NCBI RefSeq assembly: GCF_000878135.1
Contig: NZ_JXQZ01000028.1
Coordinates: 1-64,000, forward strand
Origin: Frigoribacterium sp. MEB024
Lineage (GTDB): Bacteria; Actinomycetota; Actinomycetes; Actinomycetales; Microbacteriaceae
Length of the DNA stretch: 64,000 bases
Direction: 5' to 3'
Made by a program: the position numbers and the translations under genes. Shown here one piece after another: positions 46,026 through 56,171 of the stretch. The notes under the pieces were generated by a model. The model worked only from the letters and a program-made list of their open reading frames with translations, ran no database searches and was not told the DNA's origin. The stretch's first letter is position 1, and every line of letters begins with the position of its first letter.

Positions 46026-47047
46026 CCACGTCCCACGCCCTCGCCCCCACGACGGGCCGCAGCCCGTTCGCGTCGTTGGTCAAGCAGCGCGAGGTGCCCG
46101 TCGCCTCGGCCCTGATCGTGCTGGTGATCGTCACGACGATCGCCAACCCGCTGTTCGTGTCGCCGCAGGGCGTGAAAGACCTCATGCTCAACGCGACGAT
46201 CACGGTGATCATGGCCGTCGGTCTCGGCACCGTCATCATCACGAACAACATCGACCTCTCGGTCGGCTCGATCCTCGGTCTCGTGGCCTTCGCCACGGGC
46301 ACGGTGTTCAACGCCGCGCCGGGCATCCCCCTCGTGTTCGTGTTCCTCATCGGGCTCGCGATCGGTGCCCTGCTCGGGGCCGTCAACGGGTTCCTGGTGA
46401 CGGTGGCGCGGGTGCCCTCGCTGGTGATCACCCTCGGCATGCTCTACATCTACCGCGGCCTCAACAACGCCTGGGCCGGCGGGCAGCAGTACTTCGCCGG
46501 CGACCGCCCCGCGGCCTTCGGTCGTCTGTCGGTCGACACGGTGCTGGGCATCCCGATCATCACGATCATCGCCGTGGTCGTCGTCGTGCTCGTCGCGATC
46601 TTCCTGGCTCGCACCCGCCCCGGCCGCGACCTCTACGCGATCGGCTCCGACGACCAGGCTGCCCGCCTGTTCGGCATCAAGGTGAGCAAGCGCGTGCTGA
46701 CGGCCTTCGTGCTGAACGGCACGCTGACCGGACTGGCGGGCGTGCTCTACGCCTCGCGCTTCAACTCGGTGGGGGCGACGACCGGTACGGGCCTCGAACT
46801 CGACATCGTCGCGGCGGCCGTCGTCGGCGGCATCGCGATCTTCGGCGGCTCGGGCAGCGTCGTCGGTGCGGCGATCGGCGCCGTGCTGCTGACGACCATC
46901 ACGAGCAGCCTCACCGCCCTGGGCGTCGACAAGTTCTGGCAGCAGGCCATCGTCGGCATCCTCATCCTGACCGCCATCCTCGTCGAACGGATCGCCTCGA
47001 TCCGCACCGCCCGACGACTGCGCACGAGCGAGGCCACCAATGCCTGA
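46022..47047 (+). CDS. rhaP: Rhamnose ABC transporter permease 1
   Basis: 341 residues; RbsC-type permease with eight or more predicted helices, including GTVIITNNIDLSVGSILGL and the late GGIAIFGGSGSVVGAAIGAV loop typical of the CUT2 class. It overlaps the ATPase stop by ATGA and the next permease by eight bases, indicating coupled synthesis. Confidence 0.9.
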   Translation: MTTSHALAPTTGRSPFASLVKQREVPVASALIVLVIVTTIANPLFVSPQGVKDLMLNATITVIMAVGLGTVIITNNIDLSVGSILGLVAFATGTVFNAAPGIPLVFVFLIGLAIGALLGAVNGFLVTVARVPSLVITLGMLYIYRGLNNAWAGGQQYFAGDRPAAFGRLSVDTVLGIPIITIIAVVVVVLVAIFLARTRPGRDLYAIGSDDQAARLFGIKVSKRVLTAFVLNGTLTGLAGVLYASRFNSVGATTGTGLELDIVAAAVVGGIAIFGGSGSVVGAAIGAVLLTTITSSLTALGVDKFWQQAIVGILILTAILVERIASIRTARRLRTSEATNA

Positions 47048-48170
47048 CCGGACCACCACCACGACCGCCTCGGTGACGGGGGCTCCCGCCGTCGACGCCA
47101 CCCGCGCCTCCTCGTCGCGTCCGCCCTCGGGTGCGCGAGACACCGAGTCGGCGGCCGAGAAGGTGCTGCGCCGGCGTCGGCTGCTGACCGGTCGCGGCGC
47201 GATCATGGTCTACGCGCTGCTCGCGACGCTGCTGGTCTGCGCCCTGACGGTGCCGCGGTTCGCCAGCGTGCAGACCACGGGGTTCCTGCTGCTCGACGCG
47301 ATCCCGATCCTGATGATCGCGATGCCGATGGCCCTCGTGATCATCACCGGCGAGATCGACCTCTCGGTGGCCAGCACGGCGGGCTTGACCAGTGCCGTGA
47401 TGGGCGTGCTCTGGGCCGCGGGCTGGGGCATCCCCGAGATCTTCGTCGTCTGCGTGCTGATCGGCGTGGTGTGCGGTGCCGTCAACGGTGCCCTCGTCAC
47501 CACGGTGGGGCTGCCGAGCCTGGCGGTGACGATCGGCACCCTGGCGCTCTACCGCGGTCTCGCCCTCGTGGTGATCGGCGACAACGCGGTCGCGAACTTC
47601 CCGCCCGCCCTCACGTCGTTCTTCACGTCGAAGCTCGGCGGCACGGGCATCCCCACGGTCATGGTCGGCGTGCTCGCGATCATCGTGTTCTTCGGGGTGC
47701 TGCTGCACAAGAGCTCGTTCGGCCGGGCCCTGCCCGCGATCGGTTTCAGCACCGAGGCCGCGAGCTTCGTCGGAGTCCACGTCGGTCGGGCCAAGTTCTG
47801 GATGTTCGTCGCCACCGGCGTCGTCTCGGCCCTGGTCGGCATCTACTGGACGCTGCGCTACTCGAGCGCCCGCAGCGACAACGCCACCGGCATCGAGCTG
47901 GCCGTCATCGCCGCGGTGCTGCTCGGCGGCGTCTCGATCTTCGGCGGGCGCGGGTCGATCCCGGGCGTCGTCGCCGGCGTGCTGATCATCTCGAGCATCA
48001 GCTACGCGCTGCGGCTCGGCGGCATCAGCGACGTCGTCCTCAACGTGGTGACCGGTCTGCTGCTCGTCGGCAGCGTCGTCACCCCGAGCCTGATCGCCGT
48101 CGCCCGGGAGAGATCCCGGGCGCGACGAGCAGCCAGGGACGTGCTGGCGGCCTCGGCCGCGCACTCCTGA
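47040..48170 (+). CDS. rhaQ: Rhamnose ABC transporter permease 2
   Basis: 376 residues; CUT2 permease with PMALVIITGEIDLSVASTAGL and LGGVSIFGGRGSIPGVVAG. The first 55 residues are a Thr/Ala/Arg-rich cytoplasmic extension; a dispersed-motif copy (47098-47117) encodes DATRASSSR there. Forms the channel with the preceding permease. Confidence 0.9.
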   Translation: MPDRTTTTTASVTGAPAVDATRASSSRPPSGARDTESAAEKVLRRRRLLTGRGAIMVYALLATLLVCALTVPRFASVQTTGFLLLDAIPILMIAMPMALVIITGEIDLSVASTAGLTSAVMGVLWAAGWGIPEIFVVCVLIGVVCGAVNGALVTTVGLPSLAVTIGTLALYRGLALVVIGDNAVANFPPALTSFFTSKLGGTGIPTVMVGVLAIIVFFGVLLHKSSFGRALPAIGFSTEAASFVGVHVGRAKFWMFVATGVVSALVGIYWTLRYSSARSDNATGIELAVIAAVLLGGVSIFGGRGSIPGVVAGVLIISSISYALRLGGISDVVLNVVTGLLLVGSVVTPSLIAVARERSRARRAARDVLAASAAHS

Positions 48171-48225
48171 CCGTTCCCTCCCGCCCACCGCCACCCGATT
48201 CCCACCCACAGCAAAGGACAGAACG

Positions 48226-49290
48226 ATGGAGTTCCCCACCTTCCCCCGCGGCCGCACCCTGAGGCGCGCCGCCGCCACCGTCGCCGCCCTCGCCACCGTC
48301 ACGCTCGTCGCCTCGGGCTGCGCCCTGACGGCCGGCAGCGACGACGCGAGCTCGGGCTCCGGCTCGGGCGGCACCGAGTCGATCGCGTTCGTGCCGAAGC
48401 AGCTCAACAACCCGTACACCGACGTCGTGCTCGGCGGCGGCGAGGAGGCCTCGAAGGCGATCGGCTACGACTACAGCGTCGTCGGTCCGCTCGAGGCCAG
48501 TGCTTCGTCGCAGGTGACCTTCCTCAACACGCTGACGCAGCAGGGCACGAACGTGATCGTCATCGCGGCGAACGACCCCGACGCGGTCGGGCCGGCCCTG
48601 AAGGAGGCGCGTGACGGTGGGGCGAAGATCGTCGCGTTCGACTCCGACACCAACCCCGACTACCGCGACGTGTTCGTCAGCCAGGTCGAGGCCAAGGACG
48701 TCGCCCTCATCCAGATCCGTCAGATGAGCGAACAGATCGGCGGACAGGGCGACATCGCGATCCTCTCCGCGACGGCGAACGCCACGAACCAGAACGAGTG
48801 GATCAAGTACATCCAGGAAGAGGTCGACACCAACCCCGACTACGCGGGCATCACCATCGTGAGCACCGTGTACGGCGACGACGACGACGCCAAGTCCTTC
48901 CAGGAGGCGCAGGGCCTGCTGCAGGCCAACCCCGACCTGAAGGGCATCATCTCGCCCACCACGGTCGGCATCGCCGCCACGGCCCGCTACCTGTCGACGT
49001 CCGAGTACAAGGGCAAGGTCGCCCTGACCGGCCTCGGCCTGCCCAACGAGATGCGCGAGTTCGTCAAGGACGGCACCGTCACGGCGTTCGCCCTGTGGGA
49101 CCCTGCCCAGCTCGGCGAGGTCGCGGCCTACGCCGGACAGGCACTCGTCGACGGCACCATCACCGGCGAAGAGGGTGACACGTTCACCGCGGGCGACCTC
49201 GGCGAGCGCACCGTCGGCGCCGACGGCATCGTGATCGTCGGACCGCCGACCGAGTTCACCGCCGACAACATCGACGACTACGACTTCTAG
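48226..49290 (+). CDS. rhaS: Rhamnose ABC transporter substrate-binding lipoprotein
   Basis: 354 residues. Lipoprotein signal with VASGCAL (Cys at about 28). The mature domain begins SIAFVPKQLNNPYTDVVLGGGEEA, the RbsB/RhaS pattern, and continues with VIVIAANDPDAVGPALKEARDGG and AFDSDTNPDYRDVFVSQ. It binds the sugar outside the membrane for the RhaPQT importer. The signal peptide is well defined and GGACAGAACG precedes the ATG. Confidence 0.92.
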   Translation: MEFPTFPRGRTLRRAAATVAALATVTLVASGCALTAGSDDASSGSGSGGTESIAFVPKQLNNPYTDVVLGGGEEASKAIGYDYSVVGPLEASASSQVTFLNTLTQQGTNVIVIAANDPDAVGPALKEARDGGAKIVAFDSDTNPDYRDVFVSQVEAKDVALIQIRQMSEQIGGQGDIAILSATANATNQNEWIKYIQEEVDTNPDYAGITIVSTVYGDDDDAKSFQEAQGLLQANPDLKGIISPTTVGIAATARYLSTSEYKGKVALTGLGLPNEMREFVKDGTVTAFALWDPAQLGEVAAYAGQALVDGTITGEEGDTFTAGDLGERTVGADGIVIVGPPTEFTADNIDDYDF

Positions 49291-49361
49291 TCGTCATCGG
49301 TGACCGGGGCGGCGGGGTCACCACCCGACCCGCCGCCTCCGGGCACCCTCCCTCGACACCG

Positions 49362-49378
49362 GACCCGCGCCTCCTCGG
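49362..49378 (-). repeat. Dispersed 16-bp motif copy (reverse, perfect)
   Basis: GACCCGCGCCTCCTCGG in the 113-bp gap between the binding protein and isomerase genes; the gap otherwise contains no terminator. Confidence 0.75.
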
Positions 49379-49403
49379 CGCCGTCGCATCGGAGCGATCA
49401 CCC

Positions 49404-50909
49404 ATGAGCACCACCGCCTCGCCGGTCGGCGACCTGCTGCCCCCCTTCCGCCGCCGTCGCACGCGCGTGGGTCTGGTGGCCGGCGGGCTCGGCACCTACT
49501 GGCCGCAGTTCCCCGGGCTGCTGCCCCAGTTGCAGGAATCCACCCGCTACGTCGTCGACCGCTTCGGCGGCCTCGACGCCGAGGTGGTCGACACCGGATT
49601 CATCTCGGACGCCCAGGAGGCGCGGGTCGCGGCCGACACGCTGCGCACGGCCGACTGCGACCTGATCGTCGTCTTCCTCACCACCTACCTGACCTCGTCC
49701 ATGGTGTTGCCGATCGCGCAGCGGACCGGTGTGCCCGTGCTCGCGATCGACCTGCAGCCGAGCGAGAAGATGGACCACGACCGCTTCGACACGGGCCTCT
49801 GGCTGGCCTACTGCGGTCAGTGCCCGGTGCCCGAGGTCGCCAACGTGTTCCGCCGGGCCGGCATCGAGTTCCGCTCGGTGACCGGACACCTGCGCAGCGA
49901 ACGAGCCTGGGCCCGGATCGAGCGCTGGGTGCACGCCGCCGGCGTCCGCGCCCGGCTGCGGGAGGCGCGACACGGCCTGATGGGCCACCTGTACCCGGGC
50001 ATGCTCGACGTCTCGACCGACCTGACCCTGCTCTCCACGCATTTCGGCTCGCACGTCGAGGTCCTCGAGTTCGACGACCTGCGGGTACGGGTCGACGCGG
50101 TCACCGACGCCGAGGTGCGCGAGCGGGTCGGCCTGGCGCGCGAGGTGTTCGAGGTCGACGCGTCGGTCGACCAGGAGGACTTCGACTGGGGCGCCCGCGT
50201 CTCGGTCGGGCTCGACCGGCTGGTGGCCGACTTCGACCTCGACTCGCTCGCCTACTACCACCGGGGGCTCGAGGGCGAGCAGCACGAGCGGCTCGGGGCC
50301 GGGATGATCCTCGGGGCCTCCCTGCTCAACGCCCGCGGGCTGCCCGCGGTGGGGGAGTACGAACTCCGCACGTCGGTCGCCATGCTCGCGGCGCAGGCCC
50401 TCGGGGTCGGCGGCTCGTTCACCGAGATCCAGGCGATCAACTTCGACGACGACGTGGTCGAGATGGGGCACGACGGTCCGGCGCACCTCGCGATCTCGTC
50501 GTCGCGGCCGATCCTCCGCGGTCTCGGCGTCTTCCACGGCAAGCGCGGCTACGGGGTCAGCGTCGAGTTCGACGTGCAACCGGGGCCCGTCACGACGTTC
50601 GGCCTCGGGCAGGACCGCGACGGGGCGCTGTCCTTCGTCACGAGCGAGGGCGAGGTCGTCCCCGGACCCTTGCTCGCGATCGGCAACACGACCTCGCGCG
50701 TCGACTTCGGCGGCGACCCCGGTGAGTGGGTCGACCAGTGGTCGCGCACCGGCATCGGGCACCACTGGGGGCTCTGCGTCGGGCACGTCGCCCGCGAGGT
50801 CGCCGCGGCCGCCTCTCTGCTCGGCATCGATCACCGGCACGTCTCGGCTCCGTTCGACGACGCCGACGGGTTCGCCCGCAGCCTCGGACCGACGGAGAAG
50901 CCGGCATGA
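49404..50909 (+). CDS. L-arabinose/L-fucose isomerase-family protein
   Basis: 501 residues, AraA/FucI fold. Putative metal-binding residues correspond to AraA in order and spacing: Glu in GEYELRT (about 318-320), Glu341 in FTEIQA, His356 in EMGHDGPAHLA, and His453-454 in GHHWGLC. Its position between transport and rhamnose catabolic genes, and ATGA overlap with the mutarotase, show it belongs to the operon, but a dedicated rhamnose isomerase follows. It may isomerize another 6-deoxysugar such as L-fucose, or have a redundant role. Substrate unresolved. Confidence 0.8.
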   Translation: MSTTASPVGDLLPPFRRRRTRVGLVAGGLGTYWPQFPGLLPQLQESTRYVVDRFGGLDAEVVDTGFISDAQEARVAADTLRTADCDLIVVFLTTYLTSSMVLPIAQRTGVPVLAIDLQPSEKMDHDRFDTGLWLAYCGQCPVPEVANVFRRAGIEFRSVTGHLRSERAWARIERWVHAAGVRARLREARHGLMGHLYPGMLDVSTDLTLLSTHFGSHVEVLEFDDLRVRVDAVTDAEVRERVGLAREVFEVDASVDQEDFDWGARVSVGLDRLVADFDLDSLAYYHRGLEGEQHERLGAGMILGASLLNARGLPAVGEYELRTSVAMLAAQALGVGGSFTEIQAINFDDDVVEMGHDGPAHLAISSSRPILRGLGVFHGKRGYGVSVEFDVQPGPVTTFGLGQDRDGALSFVTSEGEVVPGPLLAIGNTTSRVDFGGDPGEWVDQWSRTGIGHHWGLCVGHVAREVAAAASLLGIDHRHVSAPFDDADGFARSLGPTEKPA

Positions 50910-51316
50910 CCGCCGACGGCCACGAGCGCTACGCCTTCCGCCTGCAGGTGTCTCCGGACCGCCTGACCGAGTACGCGCGACGTCACGCCGAGGTCTGGCC
51001 CGAGATGCTGCAGGCGTTGCACGACAGTGGGTGGCACTCGTACTCGCTCTTCGCCTCACCCGACGGGCTGCTGGTCGGCTACGTCGAGGCGCTCTCGCTC
51101 GACTCCGCCCAGGCCGCCATGGCCCGCACCGACGTCAACGCCCGCTGGCAGGCCTCGATGGCCGAGTTCTTCTCCTCGCTCGACGGCACCCCGCCCGACG
51201 AGGGCTTCGAGCTGCTGACGCAGGTCTTCAACCTCGAGGCCCAACTCGGCCTCGCCGGCGGTGGCCGCTACCGCACCCCGCACACGCACACCACCACGAC
51301 GGAAGAAGCATCATGA
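50906..51316 (+). CDS. rhaM: L-rhamnose mutarotase
   Basis: 136 residues. Ferredoxin-like fold with the active-site His in YARRHAEVWPEMLQALHDSGWHSYSLF and a C-terminal FNLE motif. It interconverts alpha and beta anomers of L-rhamnose. Stop and start codons overlap those of both neighbours (ATGA on each side). The His-Thr tail (TPHTHTTTT) is unusual but not in the active site. Confidence 0.93.
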   Translation: MTADGHERYAFRLQVSPDRLTEYARRHAEVWPEMLQALHDSGWHSYSLFASPDGLLVGYVEALSLDSAQAAMARTDVNARWQASMAEFFSSLDGTPPDEGFELLTQVFNLEAQLGLAGGGRYRTPHTHTTTTEEAS

Positions 51317-52476
51317 CCACCTTCGAGTCCATCGCCCCGACGCTCGAGCGCCAGGCCATCGAGCTGCCCAGCTGGGCCTTCGGCAACTCGGGCACGCGGT
51401 TCAAGGTGTTCGGCACGCCGGGCACCCCGCGCACGCCCGAGGAGAAGATCGCCGACGCCGCCCGCGTGCACGAGTACACCGGCCTGGCACCGAGCGTGGC
51501 GCTGCACATCCCGTGGGACGAGGTCGACGACTTCGGCGCCCTGCGCTCGTACGCGGCCGGGCTCGGCGTCTCGCTCGGCACGGTGAACTCCAACACGTTC
51601 CAGGACGACGCCTACAAGTTCGGCAGCCTGGCGCACAGCGACGCGGCCGTCCGCCGCAAGGCGGTCGACCACCACCTGCGCTGCCTCGAGATCATGCACG
51701 AGACGGGCTCGCGCGACCTCAAGATCTGGCTCGCCGACGGCACGAACTACCCCGGGCAGGACAGCCTGCGCCAGCGGCAGGACCACCTGGCCGAGTCGCT
51801 CGCCGAGATCTACGCCGGCCTCGGCGACGAGCAGCGGCTCGTGCTCGAGTACAAGTTCTTCGAGCCGGCGTTCTACCACACCGACGTGCCCGACTGGGGC
51901 ACGAGCTACGCCCAGGTGAGCGCCCTCGGCGACCGGGCGCTGACCTGCCTCGACACCGGCCACCACGCCCCGGGCACCAACATCGAGTTCATCGTCATGC
52001 AGCTGCTGCGCCTCGGCAAGCTCGGCTCGTTCGACTTCAACTCTCGCTTCTACGCCGACGACGACCTGATCGTCGGGGCGGCCGACCCGTTCCAGCTGTT
52101 CCGCATCCTGTTCGAGGTCGTCGACGGCGGCGGACTCGACGTCGGCTCGCCGGTGCAGTTCATGCTCGACCAGTGCCACAACGTCGAGGACAAGATCCCC
52201 GGCCAGATCCGCAGCGTCCTGAACGTGCAAGAGATGACGGCGCGCGCCCTGCTCGTCGACCGTCCGGCGCTCGACTCCGCCCGCGCCTCCCACGACGTGC
52301 TCGGCGCGAACGCCGTGCTGATGGACGCGTTCTACACCGACGTCCGCCCGGCCCTCGCCGACTGGCGCGAGTCGCGCGGCCTGCCCCGCGACCCGATGGC
52401 CGCCTACCTCGCGAGCGGCACGCCCGAACGCCTCGCCGCCGAGCGCGTCGGCGGCAAGCAGCTCAGCTGGACCTGA
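51313..52476 (+). CDS. rhaI: L-rhamnose isomerase
   Basis: 387 residues, Pseudomonas stutzeri-like xylose-isomerase-fold type rather than E. coli RhaA. Metal and catalytic residues lie in VLEYKFFEPAFYHT (Glu), CLDTGHHAPGTN (Asp, His) and SFDFNSRFYADDDL (Asp). It converts L-rhamnose to L-rhamnulose. ATG overlaps the mutarotase stop. A dispersed-motif variant is at 52279-52290. Confidence 0.93.
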   Translation: MTTFESIAPTLERQAIELPSWAFGNSGTRFKVFGTPGTPRTPEEKIADAARVHEYTGLAPSVALHIPWDEVDDFGALRSYAAGLGVSLGTVNSNTFQDDAYKFGSLAHSDAAVRRKAVDHHLRCLEIMHETGSRDLKIWLADGTNYPGQDSLRQRQDHLAESLAEIYAGLGDEQRLVLEYKFFEPAFYHTDVPDWGTSYAQVSALGDRALTCLDTGHHAPGTNIEFIVMQLLRLGKLGSFDFNSRFYADDDLIVGAADPFQLFRILFEVVDGGGLDVGSPVQFMLDQCHNVEDKIPGQIRSVLNVQEMTARALLVDRPALDSARASHDVLGANAVLMDAFYTDVRPALADWRESRGLPRDPMAAYLASGTPERLAAERVGGKQLSWT

Positions 52477-52523
52477 GCCGCCGCACCCCGCACCGACCAC
52501 CGACGTCCCAGAGAGAACGAGTG

Positions 52524-54569
52524 ATGACCACCACGAGCACCACCACCCCCGCCGACCTGATCGCACGCAGCAACCGCCTCGGCGCCGACCCGGTCAACAC
52601 CAACTACGCGGGCGGCAACACCTCGGCCAAGGGCACCGCGACCGACCCGGCGACGGGCGAGCCGGTCGAGCTGCTCTGGGTCAAGGGCAGCGGCGGCGAC
52701 CTCGGCACGTTGACCGAGCCGGGTCTCGCGGTGCTGCGCCTCGACCGGCTGCGCGGCCTCGCGACCGTGTACCGCGGGGTCGAGCACGAGGACGAGATGG
52801 TGGCCGCCTTCGACTACGCCCTGCACGGCAAGGGCGGCGCGGCACCCTCGATCGACACGGCCATGCACGGGCTGGTCGACGCGGCCCACGTCGACCACCT
52901 GCACCCCGACGCCGGCATCGCGATCGCGACCGCCGCCGACGGCGAGCGCCTGACCGCCGAGATCTTCGGCGGTGCCGTCGTCTGGGTGCCGTGGCGTCGG
53001 CCGGGCTGGCAGCTCGGCGCCGACATCGCCGCCGTCAAGGCAGCCCACCCGGAGGCGCGGGGCACCATCCTGGGCGGTCACGGCATCACCGCGTGGGGCG
53101 ACACGAGCGACGAAGCCGAGCGCAACTCGCTGTGGATCATCGAGACCGCGCAGGCCCATCTCGACCGGCACTCGCGGCCCGAACCGTTCGGCCCCGAGCT
53201 CGACGGCTACACCGCGTTGCCGCAGGCCGAACGCCGGGCGAAGGCGGCGGCACTGGCCCCCGTGCTGCGCGGGCTCGTCTCGACCGACAAGCCCCAGGTC
53301 GGCTCGTTCACCGACAGTGCCGAGGTGCTCGACTTCCTGTCCAGCGCCGAGCACCCTCGCCTGGCCGCCCTCGGCACCAGCTGCCCCGACCACTTCCTGC
53401 GCACGAAGGTTACGCCGCTGCTGCTCGACCTGCCCGCCGATGCCGGCATCGACGAGTCGATCGTCCGACTGCGCGAACTGCACGAGCGGTACCGCCTCGA
53501 CTACCAGGCCTACTACGACCGCCACGCGACAGCCGACAGCCCGGCCATCCGCGGGGCCGATCCGCTCATCGTGCTGGTGCCCGGCGTCGGCATGTTCTCG
53601 TACGGCAAGGACGCCCAGACCGCCCGCGTGGCCGGCGAGTTCTACGTCAACGCGATCAACGTGATGCGCGGCGCCGAGGGCGTCTCGAGCTATGCGCCGA
53701 TCGACGAGGCCGAGAAGTTCCGCATCGAGTACTGGGCCCTCGAAGAGGCGAAGCTGCAGCGGATGCCCGCGCCGAAGCCCCTCGCGACGCGTGTCGCGCT
53801 GGTCACGGGCGCGGCGTCGGGCATCGGCAAGGCCATCGCCACCCGCCTCGCCGCCGAAGGGGCGTGCGTCGTCGTCGCCGACCTCGACCTCGCTGCGGCG
53901 CAGGCCGCCGCCGCCGAGATCGGCGGCCCCGACGTGGCCCGCGGCGTCGCGGCCGACGTCAGCGACGAGGCCGCGGTCAAAGCGTCGATCGACGAGGTGC
54001 TGCTCGCGTTCGGCGGGCTCGACCTGGTGGTCAACAACGCCGGGCTCAGCCTGTCGAAGTCGCTGTTCGAGACGACCGAGGCCGACTGGGACCTGCAGCA
54101 CGACGTCATGGCGAAGGGCTCGTTCCTCGTCGCGAAGAACGCCGCGCGGGTGCTCGTCGACCAGGGCCTCGGCGGCGACATCGTCTACATCTCGTCGAAG
54201 AACTCGGTCTTCGCCGGGCCGAACAACATCGCCTACAGCGCCACGAAGGCCGACCAGGCCCACCAGGTCAGGTTGCTCGCAGCCGAGCTCGGCGAGCACG
54301 GCATCCGCGTGAACGGCATCAACCCCGACGGGGTCGTGCGCGGCTCGGGCATCTTCGCCAGCGGGTGGGGCGCCAACCGTGCGGCGACCTACGGCGTCGA
54401 CGAGAAGGATCTGGGTGCGTTCTACGCCCAGCGCACCATCCTCAAGCGCGAGGTCGTGCCCGAGAACGTCGCCGCCGCCGTCTACGCGATCTGCACGAGC
54501 GACTTCTCGCACACGACCGGGCTGCACGTGCCGGTCGACGCGGGGGTCGCCGCGGCCTTCCTGCGATGA
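52524..54569 (+). CDS. rhaD: Fused rhamnulose-1-phosphate aldolase / L-lactaldehyde dehydrogenase
   Basis: 681 residues, RhaD-RhaE fusion. Residues 1 to about 430 are a class II aldolase with zinc ligands in HVDHLHPD and GGHGITAWG; residues about 435-681 are an SDR with VTGAASGIGKA, NNAG and catalytic YSATK. The first half cleaves rhamnulose-1-phosphate to DHAP and L-lactaldehyde; the second oxidizes L-lactaldehyde to L-lactate. AGAGAACGAG precedes the ATG. Its stop overlaps the kinase start. Confidence 0.95.
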   Translation: MTTTSTTTPADLIARSNRLGADPVNTNYAGGNTSAKGTATDPATGEPVELLWVKGSGGDLGTLTEPGLAVLRLDRLRGLATVYRGVEHEDEMVAAFDYALHGKGGAAPSIDTAMHGLVDAAHVDHLHPDAGIAIATAADGERLTAEIFGGAVVWVPWRRPGWQLGADIAAVKAAHPEARGTILGGHGITAWGDTSDEAERNSLWIIETAQAHLDRHSRPEPFGPELDGYTALPQAERRAKAAALAPVLRGLVSTDKPQVGSFTDSAEVLDFLSSAEHPRLAALGTSCPDHFLRTKVTPLLLDLPADAGIDESIVRLRELHERYRLDYQAYYDRHATADSPAIRGADPLIVLVPGVGMFSYGKDAQTARVAGEFYVNAINVMRGAEGVSSYAPIDEAEKFRIEYWALEEAKLQRMPAPKPLATRVALVTGAASGIGKAIATRLAAEGACVVVADLDLAAAQAAAAEIGGPDVARGVAADVSDEAAVKASIDEVLLAFGGLDLVVNNAGLSLSKSLFETTEADWDLQHDVMAKGSFLVAKNAARVLVDQGLGGDIVYISSKNSVFAGPNNIAYSATKADQAHQVRLLAAELGEHGIRVNGINPDGVVRGSGIFASGWGANRAATYGVDEKDLGAFYAQRTILKREVVPENVAAAVYAICTSDFSHTTGLHVPVDAGVAAAFLR

Positions 54570-54600
54570 ACCCGTCTGCGATGAACTCGTCTGCGATGAG
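54561..54600 (+). repeat. 15-bp tandem repeat creating three start codons
   Basis: CTGCGATGAACCCGT, CTGCGATGAACTCGT and CTGCGATGAG in succession place in-frame ATGs at 54566, 54581 and 54596 at the start of the rhamnulokinase gene. Confidence 0.8.
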
Positions 54601-56134
54601 GCCCGCCAGGCCGGTCGCGGGTGGCGTCGTCGCCGCGGTCGACCTCGGCGCGACGAGCGGGCGCGTCGTGCTCGGCCACGTCGACCGCGACAGCGTGCGG
54701 CTGCAGCACGTCGCCCGTTTCGCGAACGAGCCGGTCACGCTGCCCGAGGGACGGCCCGTCGGTCAGGGCACGAGTGCCGGAGGCGCGGGCCGGGTCGGTC
54801 TGCACTGGGACGTCACGGGGCTCTGGCGGTCGGTCACCGCGGGGCTCGCGCAGGCACTCCGCGACGAACCCGGTACGGCCTCGGTCGGCGTCGACTCGTG
54901 GGCGGTCGACTACGGCCTGCTCCGCGACGGACGCCTGCTCGGCGCCCCCTACCACTACCGGGACGAGCGGTCGGCGGCCGGCGTGGAGGCCGTGCACGCC
55001 GTCGTGGCGCCCGCCGCGCTCTTCGCCCGCACGGGTCTGCAGCACCTGCCGTTCAACACGGTCTTCCAGCTCGCGGCCGACCGCGCCGCCGGGGTGCTCG
55101 AGCCCGCCGATCGGGCCCTGCTCGTGCCCGACCTCGTTTCGTGGTGGCTCACCGGCACCGCCGTCACCGAGCGCACGAACGCGTCGACGACGGGGCTGCT
55201 CTCGCCCGTGACGGGGGAGTGGGACGTCGAGCTGCTCGGTCGTCTCGGCCTCGCGACCGACCTGTTCGCACCCCTCGTCGACCCGGGTGCCTCACTCGGG
55301 GCGCTGTTGCCCTCGGTCGCCGCGGCGATCGGGGCGCCGGCCTCCCTCGGGGTCACGGCCGTCGGCTCGCACGACACCGCCTCGGCCGTGGTCGCCGTGC
55401 CGCTCGCGGGCGACGACGCCGCCTACGTCTCGAGCGGCACGTGGTCGCTCGTCGGTCTCGAGCTGCCGTCGCCCCTCCTCGGCGACGAGGTGCGGGCTGC
55501 CGGCTTCACGAACGAGGGCGGCGTCGACGGCCGCGTGCGCTTCCTCAAGAACGTCTCGGGCCTCTGGCTGCTCAGCGAGTCGATGCGTGCCTGGAGCCGC
55601 TCGGGGACCTCGGCCGCCGAGCGTAGCAGCGACCTCGCCGCCCTCCTCGCCGAGGCGGCCGCCGTCACCCGGCCCGTCCCGGTCTTCGACGCCACCGACA
55701 CCCGCTTCACGCCGCCCGGCGACATGCCCGCACGCATCGAGACGTGGTGCGTCGAGCACGACGTCGCGCCCCCGCGGGGCCGGGCCGAGACGGTGCGGAG
55801 CATCCTCGAGTCTCTCGCGGCGGCCTACGCGGCGACCCTCCGGGACGCCGAGCGGCTCTCGGGCCGCACGGTCCGCACCGTGCACGTCGTCGGGGGCGGG
55901 TCGCAGAACGAGCTGCTCTGCCAGCTGACCGCCGACCGCACCGGCCGCACCGTGCTCGCCGGTCCCGTCGAGGCGACCGCCCTCGGCAACGTACTCGTCC
56001 AGGCGCGGGCCGCCGGTCTCGTCGACCGCTCGTCCTCCCTCGAGTCGCTCCGCGCGCTCGTGGCCGCTTCGTCCGCCCCCGTGACGTACCGCCCGCGGTC
56101 GGGAGCGTCCTCGGCCGCCGCCCGCGCCTCCTGA
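54566..56134 (+). CDS. rhaB: Rhamnulokinase (FGGY family)
   Basis: 522 residues from the first ATG. N-terminal FGGY ATPase motif [31 protein letters not shown], a middle domain with [12 protein letters not shown], and C-terminal [25 protein letters not shown]. It phosphorylates L-rhamnulose at C1 using ATP. The gene begins with three in-frame ATGs in a 15-bp repeat and ends in a dispersed-motif copy (56121-56133) that supplies the codons for Ala-Arg-Ala-Ser and the stop. Confidence 0.94.
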   Translation: MNPSAMNSSAMRPARPVAGGVVAAVDLGATSGRVVLGHVDRDSVRLQHVARFANEPVTLPEGRPVGQGTSAGGAGRVGLHWDVTGLWRSVTAGLAQALRDEPGTASVGVDSWAVDYGLLRDGRLLGAPYHYRDERSAAGVEAVHAVVAPAALFARTGLQHLPFNTVFQLAADRAAGVLEPADRALLVPDLVSWWLTGTAVTERTNASTTGLLSPVTGEWDVELLGRLGLATDLFAPLVDPGASLGALLPSVAAAIGAPASLGVTAVGSHDTASAVVAVPLAGDDAAYVSSGTWSLVGLELPSPLLGDEVRAAGFTNEGGVDGRVRFLKNVSGLWLLSESMRAWSRSGTSAAERSSDLAALLAEAAAVTRPVPVFDATDTRFTPPGDMPARIETWCVEHDVAPPRGRAETVRSILESLAAAYAATLRDAERLSGRTVRTVHVVGGGSQNELLCQLTADRTGRTVLAGPVEATALGNVLVQARAAGLVDRSSSLESLRALVAASSAPVTYRPRSGASSAAARAS

Positions 56135-56171
56135 TCTCCTCCCTCCCCACCGACCCGGAAGGACCGTCCCC

